Below, piece after piece: positions 16,099 to 24,449 of a stretch of DNA of 64,000 bases (position 1 is the stretch's first letter; each line of letters starts with the position of its first letter). The position numbers were made by a program, and so were the translations under genes. Origin of the DNA: Bacteroidales bacterium (GTDB taxonomy: Bacteria > Bacteroidota > Bacteroidia > Bacteroidales > Tenuifilaceae). The stretch spans positions 1-64,000 of the forward strand of contig JAFGDZ010000030.1 in NCBI GenBank assembly GCA_016931855.1, given 5' to 3'. The notes below the pieces were generated by a model that saw only the letters and a list, made by a program, of their open reading frames with translations, made no database searches and was not told the origin of the DNA.

Positions 16099-16869
16099 AT
16101 GCGCGATAAATTAACTGGAAAATCCTTTTTAAAACACGACCTTGTGGTTCATTCCTACGAGGTGGGCTTTAACCGCAGCTTATCGCTTCCGGCTCTGTTC
16201 GGATACTTTCAGGAAATTGCATGGGAGCATGCAACCCAGAACGATTTTGGATGGGAAAATTTGCTGGAGAAAAACGCCTTTTGGGCTTTGTCTAGGGTTA
16301 AGGTTGAAATAGCCCATTTACCAAAATGGACCGAAAAGCTAGAACTTTACACCTGGCCTAGCGGCGTTGATGGTCTTTTTGCCCTTAGAGATTTTTTACT
16401 TTACAACGAAAGGGGGGAACTGCTTGTTTCCGCATCGAGCAGCTGGCTTATTGTTGACATTAAGAGCCGGCGGCCACATAGGCTAGATTCGTTTAAGCGC
16501 AACTTCCCTATTAACGATCAAATTAGAGCGTTAAAGGAGAATGCGGGAAAGGTAGCAGCTCCATCGGGTAGCTCCTTTAGCGAGATACAGGTTAAGGTTT
16601 GCCAAGGCGATATCGACGTAAATGGCCATACCAATAACATGCGCTACGTAGAATGGGTAATGAATGCATTCCCACTCGAGTTTCAAAAGGAGTTTGAGCC
16701 CAAAACGTTTGAAATAAACTTTTTGCACGAGGGGATGGAAGGCGATAGCTGTCTTATTCAATCATTTAAAGAGTCTTCAAATAGCTTTATTGGAGCAATT
16801 TGCAACACCAATACGCAGAAGGAACTAGCAAGAACCCATGTAATTTGGCAACCTATTAATAATTGCTAA
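16099..16869 (+). CDS. Acyl-ACP thioesterase
   Basis: A double hot-dog protein of 256 residues from the chosen ATG. The family marks are the N-terminal half SYEVGFNRSLSLPALFGYFQEIAWEHA and, at about residue 175, DIDVNGHTNNMRYVEWVM, which carries the Asn/His catalytic pair. It belongs to the bacterial FatA/FatB-like family that releases fatty acids from acyl carrier protein. An upstream in-frame ATG at 16060 adds 13 residues, but the ATG at 16099 fits the family start (KLTGKSFLKHDLVVHSYEV). Its neighbour upstream is also a thioesterase. Confidence 0.88.
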   Translation: MRDKLTGKSFLKHDLVVHSYEVGFNRSLSLPALFGYFQEIAWEHATQNDFGWENLLEKNAFWALSRVKVEIAHLPKWTEKLELYTWPSGVDGLFALRDFLLYNERGELLVSASSSWLIVDIKSRRPHRLDSFKRNFPINDQIRALKENAGKVAAPSGSSFSEIQVKVCQGDIDVNGHTNNMRYVEWVMNAFPLEFQKEFEPKTFEINFLHEGMEGDSCLIQSFKESSNSFIGAICNTNTQKELARTHVIWQPINNC

Positions 16870-16991
16870 TTTGATACTTTTTGAAACACCTCCCCTAGGA
16901 GAATCTTCTTTGCAATTAGGTCGAATTAGTATATAGGCTTCCATATTCCCATTTACCTTTACACATAAACCCTCACCCTAAACCAACCAAT

Positions 16992-18521
16992 ATGTTTAAC
17001 CTCGAAGATCAAATTCAACTTGAAGAGCACGGCGTATCCGTAGATATGGCCTCTGCTCAAATACACACTTTTAAAAGGGGCTTCCCTTATCTTGAGGTAA
17101 CTGAGCCCGCAATTGTAAGCAATGGGATAATGCGTTTAGAGTGCGATGAGGTTGACGACCTAATAGATATCTACAGATCCTTTGAAGGTGATACGTACAA
17201 ATTTGTTCCTGCATCGGGAGCTGCCACGCGTATGTTTAAGGATTTGTACGAGGCATTAGACCTTAAAGCGTCAACCCTATCGGAGGTTAAGAGCCTCCAT
17301 ATAGTTCGGTTTTTCGAAACATTGCAGAAGTACCCTTTCTATAGCAGCCTAGAGAAAGAGCTTTGGGATAACGGTTACAGAATAGAGCAGCTACAGAGCA
17401 AAGGCGACTATAAAACAATTCTCCAGTTTTTGCTCTCCGATAAGGGATTAGCCTATGGCTCTAGCCCAAAGGGAATACTCCTTTTCCATAAATACACCAA
17501 TGAGCTTATACGTACCGCTTTTGAGGAGCATCTGGCCGAAGGGGCTCAGTATTGCAAGGGCAATAACGGCAAGGTAAACATTCATTTTACCATCTCGCCC
17601 GAGCACGAGCAGCGCTTTAAGCAGCTGTTTGAGCGCGTAAAAAATCAGTATAAAACCGAGTTTGATGTGGATTTTAGCATATCATTCTCCTTTCAGCATA
17701 AAAACACCGACACTATTGCCGTTGATTTGGATAATGCCCCATTCCGTAACCCCGATGGAACCTTACTCTTTAGGCCAGGCGGACACGGTGCACTAATTCA
17801 AAACCTTAACGATATTGATACCGATATCATCTTTATAAAAAATATCGACAACGTTGTTCCCGATAGGCTAAAGCCCACCACCGTTCGCTATAAAAAAGCG
17901 CTAGCGGGGCTACTCTTAAGCTATCAGCACATTATATTCGATTACATACGTAAGCTAACCCAATCCGAAAGCGTAGAAAATGATTTTCTACTTGAGGTTC
18001 TTGATTTTTTGGTTGATGAGCTTTGCGTTATCCCTCCATCAACGGTTAATTTGGCAAACCCACAGCAGCTTAAGGCGTATCTTGTGGAAAAGCTAAACCG
18101 CCCAATTCGTGTTTGTGGAATGGTTAAGAATGAGGGGGAGCCAGGAGGCGGCCCATTTTGGGCAGTGAGTAGTGATGGCTCGGTATCGTTACAAATTGTT
18201 GAGTCGTCGCAAATAGACCTAAGCAATGAGGCTAAAAAGGCAGTCTTTGACGCTGCTACGCATTTTAATCCTGTTGATTTGGTATGCGCCGTAAAAGACT
18301 ACAATGGCAATAAGTTCGACCTAACCCGCTATACCGACCCCAACACCGGGTTTATATCTACAAAAAGCAAGGATGGGAAAAGCCTTAAGGCCTTGGAATT
18401 GCCTGGATTGTGGAATGGAGCCATGTCCAATTGGATAACCGTATTTGCCGAGGTTCCGCTCACCACTTTTAACCCCGTTAAAACGGTTTACGACCTTTTG
18501 CGCGACGAGCATATGGCCTAA
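16992..18521 (+). CDS. DUF4301 family protein
   Basis: A 509-residue cytoplasmic protein. It matches the Bacteroidota DUF4301 family: FVPASGAATRMFKDLYEALD (about residues 75-95), RPGGHGALIQNLNDID at about residue 270, FIKNIDNVVPDR, and GMVKNEGEPGGGPFW in the C-terminal half. The PASGAATRM and GGHGA segments look like nucleotide-sugar pyrophosphorylase loops, so a nucleotidyltransferase-like fold is plausible. The reaction is unknown. It is monocistronic. Confidence 0.85.
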   Translation: MFNLEDQIQLEEHGVSVDMASAQIHTFKRGFPYLEVTEPAIVSNGIMRLECDEVDDLIDIYRSFEGDTYKFVPASGAATRMFKDLYEALDLKASTLSEVKSLHIVRFFETLQKYPFYSSLEKELWDNGYRIEQLQSKGDYKTILQFLLSDKGLAYGSSPKGILLFHKYTNELIRTAFEEHLAEGAQYCKGNNGKVNIHFTISPEHEQRFKQLFERVKNQYKTEFDVDFSISFSFQHKNTDTIAVDLDNAPFRNPDGTLLFRPGGHGALIQNLNDIDTDIIFIKNIDNVVPDRLKPTTVRYKKALAGLLLSYQHIIFDYIRKLTQSESVENDFLLEVLDFLVDELCVIPPSTVNLANPQQLKAYLVEKLNRPIRVCGMVKNEGEPGGGPFWAVSSDGSVSLQIVESSQIDLSNEAKKAVFDAATHFNPVDLVCAVKDYNGNKFDLTRYTDPNTGFISTKSKDGKSLKALELPGLWNGAMSNWITVFAEVPLTTFNPVKTVYDLLRDEHMA

Positions 18522-18581
18522 CTTAACGTAAAGTTAACATAAAGGTTAATTCGTATTAAAGCTGAGGTAACTTAAGGCCTG

Positions 18582-18589
18582 TACTTTTG
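18582..18589 (+). promoter_or_regulatory. -7 box upstream of the small CarboxypepD_reg-like gene
   Basis: TACTTTTG is an exact TAnnTTTG match, 26 nt before the preferred ATG at 18615. No TTTG at the right distance upstream. Confidence 0.45.
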
Positions 18590-18614
18590 TGTCAAACAAA
18601 TGAGGATAGAAATC

Positions 18615-18986
18615 ATGAAAACTCTTAGCACAATAGTACTTGCAACTTTACTTCTTGTATCAGTATCCGTTAAGGCCGAATCTGATAAAGCAGAAGCAAA
18701 AAGCACCACTAAATCATCAGCTGCCGCACCAGCGGCAACAGTATCCCTAGAAGGGCGTATCCTTGATGAGGTAACCGGTGAAGCCCTTGCAGGTGTTGCC
18801 GTTAAGCTGGAAGGAACCAACAAGGTGGCCTATACCGACTTTGATGGAAACTACTCTCTAGGCAAGGTTGTTCCTGGTGCTTACAGCATTTCGGCATCGT
18901 TTATCTCATACCAAAAGGTTACCCTGCAGGTTGACGCTAACAGCACGGCAAGCCTAAACCTTAACATGAAAACTATAAGCGAGTAG
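18615..18986 (+). CDS. Secreted protein with carboxypeptidase-regulatory-like domain
   Basis: A protein of 123 residues from the ATG at 18615 (an ATG at 18600 is also in frame; AGGATA just before 18615 favours the later one). A signal peptide ends near VSVKAE, followed by an Ala/Ser/Lys linker and then one CarboxypepD_reg-like beta-sandwich, SLEGRILDEVTGEALAGVAVKLEGT...DFDGNYSLGKVVPGAYSISASFISYQ. This domain is usually the N-terminal extension of TonB-dependent (SusC-like) receptors. Here it stands alone, which is unusual. The role is unknown. Confidence 0.8.
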   Translation: MKTLSTIVLATLLLVSVSVKAESDKAEAKSTTKSSAAAPAATVSLEGRILDEVTGEALAGVAVKLEGTNKVAYTDFDGNYSLGKVVPGAYSISASFISYQKVTLQVDANSTASLNLNMKTISE

Positions 18987-19000
18987 CTTGTTCCTATAAT

Positions 19001-19044
19001 AAAAAAACGGACAGATGCGCAAACCGCAAGCTGTCCGTTTTTTA
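19001..19044. terminator. Bidirectional terminator
   Basis: The stem AAAAAAACGGACAG/CTGTCCGTTTTTT (19001-19014 with 19031-19043) with a 16-nt loop lies between the convergent small secreted protein gene and truA. Confidence 0.85.
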
Positions 19045-19063
19045 TTTTACTATGGGATAATGC

Positions 19064-19828
19064 CTATCGCTTGTTAAGGTATAAATCCACAGGGTATTCC
19101 ACCCCGTTTAGGTAAAGCCCTTCGGCTGGTGCCGATGATCCTGCCAACGATCGATCCTTTGCATCAATTATCCTAATAAACTCATCAGGCGATACCTTGT
19201 TTCGCCCAACGTCCACAAGGGTTCCAACAATGGCACGTACCATATTCCGAAGGAACCTATCGGCTCTAATATTAAAAATTAGCTTCCCATCCTTTTCCTC
19301 CCAATTTGCGGTGTAAACCTTGCATATTGCTGTTTTATTATCGCTGCCAACTTTACTAAAGCTGGTAAAATCGGAGTGCAAAAGGAGGCTGTCTGCTGCT
19401 AGGCGCATCAAATCCACGTTTAGTGGACCGTAAAACTGCCACGAAAGCCCTAGTGAGAATGGATCCTTGTTACGAGATATTACATAGTTGTAGGAGCGGG
19501 ATAGCGCGCTAAACCTAGCATGCGCCTCTGCTTTTACTGGCACAATATCCCTTACGCTTATATCGGTAGGTAAAACGCTGTTTAGATGGTATATAAACTT
19601 GGTTTTTTGTCCAATTTTATCATGTTCGGAATCAAAGTGCGCCACATAAAAACTGGCATGCACACCTGCGTCTGTTCTTCCTGCTCCAGTTGTGGTTATA
19701 TCCTCCTTTAGTAATGTTGATAGGGCCTTCTCCAGTTCTGCCTGAATGCTATTCCCATTGGGCTGAATTTGCCACCCATGGTAGTTTGTCCCTTTGTAGG
19801 ATAGTTCTATAAAGTATCGTTGAGCCAC
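19064..19828 (-). CDS. truA: tRNA pseudouridine synthase A TruA
   Basis: A 254-residue enzyme that isomerises uridines 38-40 in the anticodon arm of tRNAs. The catalytic Asp is D53 in TTGAGRTDAGVHA. Other family blocks are GTNYHGWQIQPN, SRSYNYVISR and FLRNMVRAIVGTLVDVGR. The start is GTG at 19828 (no better ATG upstream of the conserved YFIELSYKGTNYHGWQ block). A TATATTTG -7 box lies on the minus strand at 19853-19860. Full length. Confidence 0.95.
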   Translation of the reverse strand: MAQRYFIELSYKGTNYHGWQIQPNGNSIQAELEKALSTLLKEDITTTGAGRTDAGVHASFYVAHFDSEHDKIGQKTKFIYHLNSVLPTDISVRDIVPVKAEAHARFSALSRSYNYVISRNKDPFSLGLSWQFYGPLNVDLMRLAADSLLLHSDFTSFSKVGSDNKTAICKVYTANWEEKDGKLIFNIRADRFLRNMVRAIVGTLVDVGRNKVSPDEFIRIIDAKDRSLAGSSAPAEGLYLNGVEYPVDLYLNKR

Positions 19829-19931
19829 CTATGTAAATCGTTTTAGTTATAACAAATATAATATGAATATCTCACTTGAAGCATACCTTTCCCTAAAAGC
19901 ACAAATTTTACTAACAATATTGGCCATGCTA

Positions 19932-19962
19932 TTTGTTTGTTTAATGTGCGCAACTATTTTTG
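19932..19962 (+). promoter_or_regulatory. Promoter of the moxR-bat operon
   Basis: TTTG (19932-19935), 19 nt, TATTTTTG (19955-19962): both boxes match the Bacteroidota consensus. It would give a 5' untranslated region of about 120 nt before the moxR ATG at 20090. Confidence 0.72.
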
Positions 19963-20089
19963 GCTGCTCTTTTGCATAGTTTACCCCATTTTAACCTTTT
20001 TTAACTTGGTTAGGGGGTATTAATCACCAAATTTGCAAACGGCTTAACTAGCGTAATAATTACATGTTTTATTGTAAAAATATTTCACA

Positions 20090-21091
20090 ATGAGCGACAC
20101 TTCAACTGTAAACATTAAGGAGCTTAACGAGCGAATTCAACTTGAAAGTTCGTTTGTTGATATTATCAACATGGAGATGAACAAGGTGATTGTTGGACAA
20201 AAGCACCTTGTGGAATCCCTTCTTATTGGCCTTTTAGCCGATGGTCACATTCTACTGGAGGGTGTGCCAGGCTTAGCTAAAACATTAGCTATTAATACTC
20301 TATCTAGTATTATTGATGCTAAATTTAGCCGTATTCAGTTCACTCCAGACCTACTTCCCGCCGACCTTATTGGTACAATGATTTATAGCCAGAAGAACGA
20401 GGAATTCATTGTAAAAAAGGGGCCTATTTTTACAAACTTTGTACTTGCCGATGAGATTAACCGTGCCCCAGCAAAGGTGCAGAGCGCGCTGCTTGAGGCA
20501 ATGCAGGAGCGCCAGGTTACCATAGGTGAAGTAACCTATAAGCTGGCGGAGCCTTTCCTTGTAATGGCAACCCAAAACCCAATAGAGCAGGAGGGTACAT
20601 ACCCGCTGCCCGAGGCACAGGTTGACCGTTTTATGCTAAAGGTTAAAATATCGTACCCAAAACAGGAGGAGGAGCGGTTAATTATTCGCCAGAATGTTAC
20701 TGGCACATTCCCTGTAGCCTCAAAGGCTTTAAAGCCTGAGGATATTGTTAAGGCTCGTCAGGCCGTAAGGGATGTGTACATGGACGAGAAAATTGAGAAG
20801 TATATTGTTGATATAGTATTTGCCACCCGTTTTCCAGAAAAGTACGGATTGGGCAAGTTCAAAAACATGATTAGCTACGGAGGTTCCCCTCGTGCAAGTA
20901 TCAACTTAGCTCTTGCCTCAAAGGCTTTTGCCTTTATTAAGCGTAGGGGCTACGTTATTCCTGAGGATGTTCGCTCTGTTTGCTACGATGTGCTTCGCCA
21001 CAGAATTGGCTTAACCTACGAGGCCGAGGCCGAAAATATTACTACAGAAGATATCATTACAGAAATTCTGAACGCTGTGGAGGTTCCTTAA
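20090..21091 (+). CDS. MoxR family AAA+ ATPase
   Basis: A 333-residue MoxR-type ATPase. Walker A is GVPGLAKTLA (about residues 58-67), Walker B is FVLADEINRAPAKVQ, sensor 1 is MATQNPIEQEGTYPLPEAQVDRF, and the C-terminal lid follows. MoxR proteins act as chaperones that remodel VWA-domain partners. Here the partners are evidently the downstream DUF58 and BatA/BatB proteins. First gene of the operon, with a consensus promoter upstream. Confidence 0.93.
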   Translation: MSDTSTVNIKELNERIQLESSFVDIINMEMNKVIVGQKHLVESLLIGLLADGHILLEGVPGLAKTLAINTLSSIIDAKFSRIQFTPDLLPADLIGTMIYSQKNEEFIVKKGPIFTNFVLADEINRAPAKVQSALLEAMQERQVTIGEVTYKLAEPFLVMATQNPIEQEGTYPLPEAQVDRFMLKVKISYPKQEEERLIIRQNVTGTFPVASKALKPEDIVKARQAVRDVYMDEKIEKYIVDIVFATRFPEKYGLGKFKNMISYGGSPRASINLALASKAFAFIKRRGYVIPEDVRSVCYDVLRHRIGLTYEAEAENITTEDIITEILNAVEVP

Positions 21092-21101
21092 CATAAATAG
21101 T

Positions 21102-21521
21102 ATGTCCCGTTTGCGGCAGTTTGTACTATGTTTTATTGTTGCAGCTAGTGCCTATAGCGCTACTGCTCAGCACTACATTGGGTTACACAAAAATGACATT
21201 CGCACACGGGTAAAAAAGGAACTACCTGGGTTTTACTTCGCTAAAGAGGTTGAAAGCGGCGATAGGAGCTTTATTAAGTTCGAAAACTCCTTCGAGGAGC
21301 AAACACTAATCTTTAGGCTAAACGAATTGGGCGTGTGTACATCGGTATCAAGAATGTACAACACGTGGCTCGAGGATAAGGTGAGGGCTCAACTCGATGC
21401 CTCATACGGAAAGGGTGCTGGAAACCGATGGTACTTTACATCCTCCAACAAAAAGTTTGAAGTAATTCTCAAGCAAAGCGATTGGTACATAACCGTAATC
21501 ACTAAATCGGTAACCAACTAA
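21102..21521 (+). CDS. Small secreted protein of unknown function in the bat operon
   Basis: A 139-residue protein with a signal peptide (LRQFVLCFIVAASAYSATAQ, cleavage near residue 22) and a mature domain of about 115 residues with alternating strands: GLHKNDIRTRVKKELPGFYF, SFIKFENSFEEQTLIFRLNELGVCTSVSRMY, KFEVILKQSDWYITVITK. I do not recognise the family. It is inserted between moxR (11 bp) and the DUF58 gene (11 bp), so it is probably co-transcribed and periplasmic. This makes a link with the Bat complex plausible but unproven. Confidence 0.75.
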   Translation: MSRLRQFVLCFIVAASAYSATAQHYIGLHKNDIRTRVKKELPGFYFAKEVESGDRSFIKFENSFEEQTLIFRLNELGVCTSVSRMYNTWLEDKVRAQLDASYGKGAGNRWYFTSSNKKFEVILKQSDWYITVITKSVTN

Positions 21522-21532
21522 AGTTTACTACA

Positions 21533-22420
21533 GTGGATGCATCAGAGCTTCTAAAACGTGTTCGTAAAATAGAGATTAAATCCCGTGGCTTATCCCGCAA
21601 CATTTTTGCAGGGCAGTACCATACAGCATTTAAGGGGCGTGGTATGGCCTTTAGCGAGGTTAGGGAGTATAGGTATGGCGACGATATCCGGAATATAGAC
21701 TGGAACGTTACCGCCCGTTTTAACGAGCCTTACATAAAAATATTTGAGGAGGAGCGCGAGCTAACCGTTATGCTGTTAGTTGATGTTAGCGGCTCGCGCA
21801 TTTTTGGAACGGCTAACCAGCTAAAAAAGAACGTGGCAACTGAGATTGCCGCCGTTTTGGCCTTCTCGGCCATACAGAACAACGATAAAATTGGCGTAAT
21901 TCTTTTTAGCGATAGGGTGGAGAAGTTTATCCCCCCGCAAAAGGGAAGAACTCATATTCTTAGGATTATTCGCGAGCTAATCGATTTTACCCCACAAAGT
22001 AGCCAAACCGATATCTCCGAGGCGTTAAGGTACTTTACCAATGCCATAAAAAAGCGCTGTACCGCTTTTGTTATCAGCGATTTTATGGATTCCGACACAA
22101 ACAGCCATGAGCCCCGATTCACCAACGCGCTGTCCATAGCATCTAATAAGCACGATGTGGTTGGTATCCGCGTTTACGATAAGCGGGAAATGGAAATTCC
22201 CTCCATTGGGCTTGTTAAGGTAAAGGATGCCGAGAATGGAACCTTTAGATGGATTGATACCGCTCAACCCGAGGTTAGAGCGGCCTATTCTAAATGGTGG
22301 AAACAGTCGTCGGCGCTGCTTAAGCAAACGTTCTCAAGGAGTAAGGTCGATTGGGTTTCCATTAGTACCGATGAGGACTATGTAAAGCCGCTAATTCTAC
22401 TTTTTCAAAAACGAGCTTAG
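21533..22420 (+). CDS. DUF58 domain protein (VWA-like, bat operon)
   Basis: A 295-residue cytoplasmic protein. The DUF58 signature EVREYRYGDDIRNIDWNVTARFNEPYIK (about residues 42-69) is followed by a VWA-like domain with LLVDVSGSRIFGT (MIDAS DxSxS at about residues 82-86). It starts with GTG. The alignment-typical ASELLKRVRKIEIKSRGLS follows directly and there is no upstream ATG. It is a standard partner of MoxR in Bacteroidota bat operons, probably the target remodelled by the ATPase. Confidence 0.92.
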   Translation: MDASELLKRVRKIEIKSRGLSRNIFAGQYHTAFKGRGMAFSEVREYRYGDDIRNIDWNVTARFNEPYIKIFEEERELTVMLLVDVSGSRIFGTANQLKKNVATEIAAVLAFSAIQNNDKIGVILFSDRVEKFIPPQKGRTHILRIIRELIDFTPQSSQTDISEALRYFTNAIKKRCTAFVISDFMDSDTNSHEPRFTNALSIASNKHDVVGIRVYDKREMEIPSIGLVKVKDAENGTFRWIDTAQPEVRAAYSKWWKQSSALLKQTFSRSKVDWVSISTDEDYVKPLILLFQKRA

Positions 22421-22426
22421 TTTGAT

Positions 22427-23443
22427 ATGTTTGCTAAAAAATATATAGCTTCACTAGTTGCATTACTCCTGTGTTCGGGAGTTATGGCTCAAAACGGTAA
22501 TCCTAGCCTCTCGTTTAGGGCTTGGTTCGATAAGGATACCATTCTTGTTGGCGACCAGATAATGCTAAACATCTCGGCAAAGGTTCCCAACGGAGTTTCT
22601 GTAGCCTTCCCTAAACTTGGCGACACCCTGGTTGTTGGCATTGAAACTGTTGACGTTCCCTTTTTTGATTCCCTTGCCATTGATGCCGCCACAAGTGAGC
22701 TGCTGTACCGCATTAAGGTAACATCGTTCGATAGCGGGTACTATTACGTTCCCGGATTGCCCCTAATTATACAGGGAAACGGCTTTAACGATACCATTAA
22801 AACCACCGCCCTATACCTTGATGTACACAGCGTTCCACTTGATACGCTGATTGCCGACATTCACGACATTAAGGCTCCAATTTCGCAGCCTATAACCTTT
22901 AAGGAAGCACTCCCTTGGATTGTTGGCGTGCTGCTTTTTATTGGGTTGGCTGCTCTAATTGTTCTGGTGGCCATGCGCAAAAAAAGGAATTTGCCCATTC
23001 TGCCAAAGCTGCAACCCCAAGAGCCTGCCCATATTATCGCCTTGCGAGAGCTTAAGCAGATACGCGAGCAAAAGCTCTTTGCCACCAATGAGCATAAGCT
23101 CTACCACACCAAGCTTACCGATGTGGTTAGGCAGTACCTTGAGCGTAGGTTTGGCGTTAACGCCATAGAGCAAACCACCTCGGAAACAATGGTTGCGCTT
23201 ACCGGAACCGACCTAAAGAACAAGGAGCTGGAGCAAAAGCTTCAACAAACGCTTACTTTGGCCGATTTAGTAAAGTTTGCCAAGTACGTTCCCTCTGTTA
23301 GCGAGAATGAGCAAAGCCTGCTACTCTCCGAGGAGTTTGTAGAGCAAACCGCACCAGTAACTGAAGTGCAACCAGAGGTAGAACAGTATAAGCAGCCTGT
23401 AAAAGAGGATGTTGTAAATCAAAACTTAAAAGAAAAGGAGTAG
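22427..23443 (+). CDS. Membrane-anchored protein of the bat operon
   Basis: A 338-residue protein with a signal peptide (cleavage after VMAQ, about residue 22), an extracytoplasmic beta-rich domain (about 25-155), one transmembrane helix (LPWIVGVLLFIGLAALIVLVAMRKKR, about 163-188) and a helical cytoplasmic tail of about 150 residues ending in a Glu/Lys/Val-rich stretch. The tail region HKLYHTKLTDVVRQYLERRFGVNAIEQTTSE is typical of the unnamed bat-operon membrane protein between DUF58 and BatA. Role in the complex unknown. It starts 6 bp after the DUF58 gene. Confidence 0.82.
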   Translation: MFAKKYIASLVALLLCSGVMAQNGNPSLSFRAWFDKDTILVGDQIMLNISAKVPNGVSVAFPKLGDTLVVGIETVDVPFFDSLAIDAATSELLYRIKVTSFDSGYYYVPGLPLIIQGNGFNDTIKTTALYLDVHSVPLDTLIADIHDIKAPISQPITFKEALPWIVGVLLFIGLAALIVLVAMRKKRNLPILPKLQPQEPAHIIALRELKQIREQKLFATNEHKLYHTKLTDVVRQYLERRFGVNAIEQTTSETMVALTGTDLKNKELEQKLQQTLTLADLVKFAKYVPSVSENEQSLLLSEEFVEQTAPVTEVQPEVEQYKQPVKEDVVNQNLKEKE

Positions 23444-23447
23444 TGGT

Positions 23448-24440
23448 ATGTTTGCAGTATCGTTTGCACACCCAAAATTTTTATACCTATTGCTGCTACT
23501 GCCACTTGTTGTTGCGTGGTACATCTGGCGGCAAAAAGATTCACGGGGTAGCCTACAGCTATCGTCGTTAGCAGGGTTTAAGCCTGTAGGAAAATCGTTT
23601 CGTGTAGTGTTTAGGCACACCCCTTTTGCGCTTCGGGTTTTAGCGCTAGGAGTAGCCATATTGGTGCTAGCAAGGCCCCAATCGTCATCAACCCTTCAAA
23701 ACGTAACGTCAGAAGGGATTGATATTGTTCTTGCGCTCGATATTTCGGGAAGTATGCTTGCTCGCGATTTTGAACCCGACAGGCTTGAAGCGGCTAAGGA
23801 TATTGGAATTAAGTTTGTTAGCGGTCGCCGTACCGATAGAATGGGCCTTGTCGTTTTTTCTGGCGAGAGCTTTACCCTTTGCCCCTTAACAACCGACCAT
23901 GTAGCCCTAATCAACATGTTCAAGGATGTAAAAATGGGGCTGCTCGAGGATGGTACCGCCATTGGCTCAGGGTTGGCCACTGCTGTATCGCGCCTAAAGG
24001 ACAGCGATGCCATAAGTAAGGTAATAATCCTGCTTACCGATGGGGTTAACAACATGGGCGAAATTGCGCCAATTACTGCTGCCGAAATAGCTAAAACCTT
24101 TGGTATTAGGGTATATACAGTTGGAGTAGGCTCGCGCGGCATGGCTCCATACCCATACCAAACACCATTTGGCGTTCGCTACCAAAATGTAGAGGTGCAA
24201 ATAGATGAGGATGTGCTCAAGCAAATAGCCGAATCTACAGGAGGACAGTATTTTAGAGCAACAAACAACAAAACACTCGAAGAGGTTTATCTACAAATAG
24301 ACCAGCTGGAGCGTTCAAAAGTAGAGGTTACAGAGTATAGCCGCAGGCAAGAGGAGTACCGTAGGTACGCTCTTATTGTACTAGGCTTACTGCTAATGGA
24401 GATTCTTTTACGAACAACCATTTTTAGAACCATACCTTAA
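23448..24440 (+). CDS. batA: BatA, VWA domain membrane protein
   Basis: A 330-residue protein with two N-terminal membrane segments (about 10-27 and 60-77), a VWA domain with intact MIDAS DISGS (D98, S100, S102), and a C-terminal membrane helix (YALIVLGLLLMEILL). BatA/BatB pairs of aerotolerance operons form membrane-bound VWA platforms with BatC and BatE. In Bacteroides the locus was linked to oxygen tolerance. It lies 4 bp after the previous gene and 9 bp before batB. Confidence 0.92.
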   Translation: MFAVSFAHPKFLYLLLLLPLVVAWYIWRQKDSRGSLQLSSLAGFKPVGKSFRVVFRHTPFALRVLALGVAILVLARPQSSSTLQNVTSEGIDIVLALDISGSMLARDFEPDRLEAAKDIGIKFVSGRRTDRMGLVVFSGESFTLCPLTTDHVALINMFKDVKMGLLEDGTAIGSGLATAVSRLKDSDAISKVIILLTDGVNNMGEIAPITAAEIAKTFGIRVYTVGVGSRGMAPYPYQTPFGVRYQNVEVQIDEDVLKQIAESTGGQYFRATNNKTLEEVYLQIDQLERSKVEVTEYSRRQEEYRRYALIVLGLLLMEILLRTTIFRTIP

Positions 24441-24449
24441 TTACCTATT

